A stretch of 14,900 bases of DNA, taken from MnTg04 sp036443455 (GTDB taxonomy: Bacteria > Pseudomonadota > Gammaproteobacteria > Steroidobacterales > MnTg04). Below, piece by piece: positions 13,896 through 14,900 of the stretch. The translations under genes were made by a program, and so were the position numbers. Below the pieces are notes generated by a model. That model was not told where the DNA came from. It saw only the letters and a list, made by a program, of their open reading frames with translations, and made no database searches. The stretch spans positions 1 to 14,900 of the forward strand of contig JAZFYI010000016.1 of the NCBI GenBank assembly GCA_036443455.1, in the 5' to 3' direction. Every line of letters begins with the position of its first letter. Position 1 is the stretch's first letter.

Positions 13896-13989
13896 TGGCT
13901 TTCCCTATCGCTCAGGGCAAGCCGCTCCAACCCTCAGAATCTCTCCTTCCAAGGTGAGACTCAGGCCGGCAAGGATGCCGGCCTTTTTT
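13896..13989 (+). ncRNA. Putative CRP-activated small RNA, about 94 nt, unnamed
   Basis: The interval is bounded by a CRP-dependent promoter candidate and an intrinsic terminator and has no ribosome site. The 5' end folds as GGCTT (13897-13901) with AAGCC (13919-13923), continuing past one mismatch into CCCT (13903-13906) with AGGG (13914-13917). A single-stranded stretch follows (13924-13939). A second hairpin pairs TCTC-n-CCT (13940-13947) with AGG-n-GAGA (13952-13959), with one U-U mismatch. Its CU-rich strand CTCTCCTTCC could instead pair with Shine-Dalgarno sequences. The 3' end is the terminator hairpin with a U tail, as in Hfq-type sRNAs. I do not recognise a known Rfam family. A 22-codon ATG frame (13889-13957) overlaps it but begins inside the -10 box, upstream of the predicted start. 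Expression and targets are inferred. Confidence 0.5.
13963..13989 (+). terminator. Strong Rho-independent terminator
   Basis: AGGCCGGC (13963-13970) pairs perfectly with GCCGGCCT (13977-13984) around the loop AAGGAT, and the 3' strand runs into six T residues (13984-13989). It ends the putative sRNA and would also stop read-through from bolA. Confidence 0.88.
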
Positions 13990-14213
13990 ATGCCTGGCCC
14001 CGCGAGACACCCGTTCTCCGCAGGACCGTGTCCTCCATGCCAAATTGCTCGCGCAAATCAATCGTTTTCTGCCGTTTTTTATCCCTGGCCAATGAAACTG
14101 GGAAAAATTTCCATTTCGATCAATTATTTTTGGGGCAAAGTACGAGGTAGAATCATTTTATTGCTGTATTTTATATTTTTTTTCAATGACTTACTGCCTG
14201 TTATTAATCTAAT

Positions 14214-14227
14214 ACATTATATAATGT
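14214..14227. repeat. Perfect 14-bp palindrome ACATTATATAATGT
   Basis: The two halves ACATTAT and ATAATGT are exact reverse complements with no spacer. It lies in the AT-rich island 177 bp before the DUF6502 ATG and contains TATAAT on both strands. It could be a regulator operator; chance in AT-rich DNA is the alternative. Confidence 0.5.
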
Positions 14228-14303
14228 CTTATGTCGAATGCTTCTCACTCGAGAATGTCAAGCAAGATTTCCTTGCAAAATAACCAGTTATAACGTTTTT
14301 CGC

Positions 14304-14331
14304 TTGACTGTCTAAAAAGTTTGGGATTAAA
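14304..14331 (+). promoter_or_regulatory. Candidate promoter for the DUF6502-type gene
   Basis: TTGACT (14304-14309, 5/6) is followed after 16 bp by ATTAAA (14326-14331); shifted registers TTAAAG or TAAAGT are also possible. The leader would be about 65 nt. The -35 is good and the -10 weak. Confidence 0.35.
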
Positions 14332-14403
14332 GTCCCCCAGACGTTGGGTTATGTAATATGCTGCGGATTCAGAGGGTTCCGCTCGATATTTCCTGAAACA
14401 GGC

Positions 14404-14900
14404 ATGAATCAGACACCCAAAAACAGCCTGCTGGATGCGTTTAAAAAGATTTTGCGACCGTTTATCGGAGTGATGCTAAGGAACGGCGTCTCGATCGCGG
14501 AGTTTATAGAACTGATCAAGACCGCTTTCGTGGAGGTCGCGGCTAACGATTTTGAGGTGCCCGGGAAAAAAATGTCCCAATCGCGGGTGGCCATCGTTAC
14601 CGGCCTGACCCGCAAGGAAGTGGCCAGGGTTATTAAGGAGGAACATCGCCGCCTATACGGATACGAAGGATCTCCACAGGGTCGAGCCGCGAGGGTATTG
14701 CTTGGCTGGCACATGGATGACGACTTTATCGGACCGTATGGCACGCCGAATGATCTGCCCTTCGACGCAAAAGAAGGGATGACATTTTCGGACCTGGTCA
14801 AGCGCCACAGCGGCGACATGCCAGCCAGGGCGATGCTCGATGAGTTACTGAGAATTGGAGCGGTAGAAGAAACAAAGGACAGTTTGTACCGGGTTCTGAT
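14404..14900 (+). CDS. DUF6502 family protein, N-terminal part (partial, cut by right edge)
   Basis: 165 codons are visible from the ATG at 14404 and the frame is still open at the window end. The opening FKKILRPFIGVMLRNGVSIAEFIELIKTAFVEVA (about 13-46) and SQSRVAIVTGLTRKEVARVI (58-77) are the pattern I associate with DUF6502. There a winged helix-turn-helix-like segment includes the SRVAxxTGLTRKEV signature. GWHMDDDFIGPYGTPNDLPF (about 100-119) is also conserved in that group. The family has no established function; a DNA-binding or regulatory role is only an inference from the helix-turn-helix-like segment. No convincing Shine-Dalgarno precedes the ATG. It follows an AT-rich island with a palindrome and a promoter-like TTGACT, so it is probably a separate transcription unit. 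Confidence 0.75.
   Translation, partial: MNQTPKNSLLDAFKKILRPFIGVMLRNGVSIAEFIELIKTAFVEVAANDFEVPGKKMSQSRVAIVTGLTRKEVARVIKEEHRRLYGYEGSPQGRAARVLLGWHMDDDFIGPYGTPNDLPFDAKEGMTFSDLVKRHSGDMPARAMLDELLRIGAVEETKDSLYRVL

Larger units (their letters stand above)
13762..14403. other. Non-coding stretch between bolA and the DUF6502 gene
   Basis: This 642-bp interval holds no protein gene I can support. From left to right I see a short TGCGGA-T-TCCGCA inverted repeat (13783-13795), a CRP-type box, a -10 box, a structured putative sRNA with terminator (13847-13989), and an AT-rich island. The island counts 54 G+C in 180 bases over 14101-14280 (30%). Inside it is a perfect 14-bp palindrome at 14214-14227. A promoter-like TTGACT precedes the last gene. 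A 63-codon frame from 14091 lies in the island but has no family resemblance. Confidence 0.7.

Noticed and set aside
14263..14277. GCAAG-ATTTC-CTTGC hairpin
   Set aside because: A 5-bp stem followed by an A run, not a T run; not a terminator on the plus strand and weak overall.
14091..14283. 63-codon frame (MKLGKISISI...) with a hydrophobic centre in the AT-rich island
   Set aside because: The hydrophobicity follows from T-rich DNA; no Shine-Dalgarno and no family resemblance. Kept as non-coding.
1..14900. CRISPR arrays, tRNA/rRNA genes, insertion sequences or defence islands
   Set aside because: I found no regularly spaced repeats, no cloverleaf or rRNA sequence, and no transposase or nuclease cassette on either strand.

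Overview
The window is 14.9 kb of GC-rich chromosome, almost certainly from a gammaproteobacterium. The grounds are the gene content (yciO, yciK, yciB, rluB, bolA, mupP beside ubiG) and gene order (gyrA-mtnA-ubiG-mupP-yciK, which I recall from Pseudomonas-type genomes, and rluB-scpB-scpA-trpS next to yciO and yciK). I cannot name a genus. There are no rRNA or tRNA genes, insertion sequences or CRISPR arrays.

Region 1 (1-2231, minus strand): mtnA (methylthioribose-1-phosphate isomerase, methionine salvage) lies upstream of the N-terminal 340 codons of gyrA, which runs off the left edge. Region 2 (2227-7584, plus strand) is a compact block: mscS, ubiG, mupP, rmuC, a squalene/phytoene-synthase-like protein that lacks its metal-binding aspartates, and the SDR gene yciK. 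From mscS onward the genes are 15 bp or less apart or overlap. mtnA and mscS diverge from an intergenic region with overlapping promoter candidates.

Region 3 (7595-12661, minus strand) is a six-gene run transcribed right to left: yciO, an M50 site-2 protease, trpS, scpA, scpB, rluB. It converges on yciK with a 10-bp gap. Links between genes are tight (overlap of 20 nt to gap of 36 nt). trpS carries a cysteine set resembling that of [4Fe-4S] TrpRS enzymes. Region 4 (12749-13761, plus strand): yciB, divergent from yciO, then bolA.

Region 5 (13762-14403) has no convincing protein gene but is the most interesting stretch. It holds a perfect CRP-type box (TGTGA-N6-TCACA) centred about 41.5 bp upstream of the start predicted by a TATAAA box, then about 94 bp that fold into hairpins, ending in a textbook intrinsic terminator. 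I read this as a previously unnamed CRP-activated small RNA candidate. It is followed by an AT-rich island (about 30% G+C counted over 14101-14280) with a perfect 14-bp palindrome, and then by the start of a DUF6502-type gene that runs off the right edge.

Most genes are housekeeping: DNA topology and chromosome segregation (gyrA, scpAB, rmuC), translation (trpS, rluB), quinone and methionine metabolism (ubiG, mtnA), and envelope functions (mscS, mupP, yciB, M50 protease). The exploratory interest lies in the sRNA locus, the degenerate squalene-synthase-like gene, the TrpRS cysteine cluster, and -10-like boxes placed exactly six bases before two start codons.
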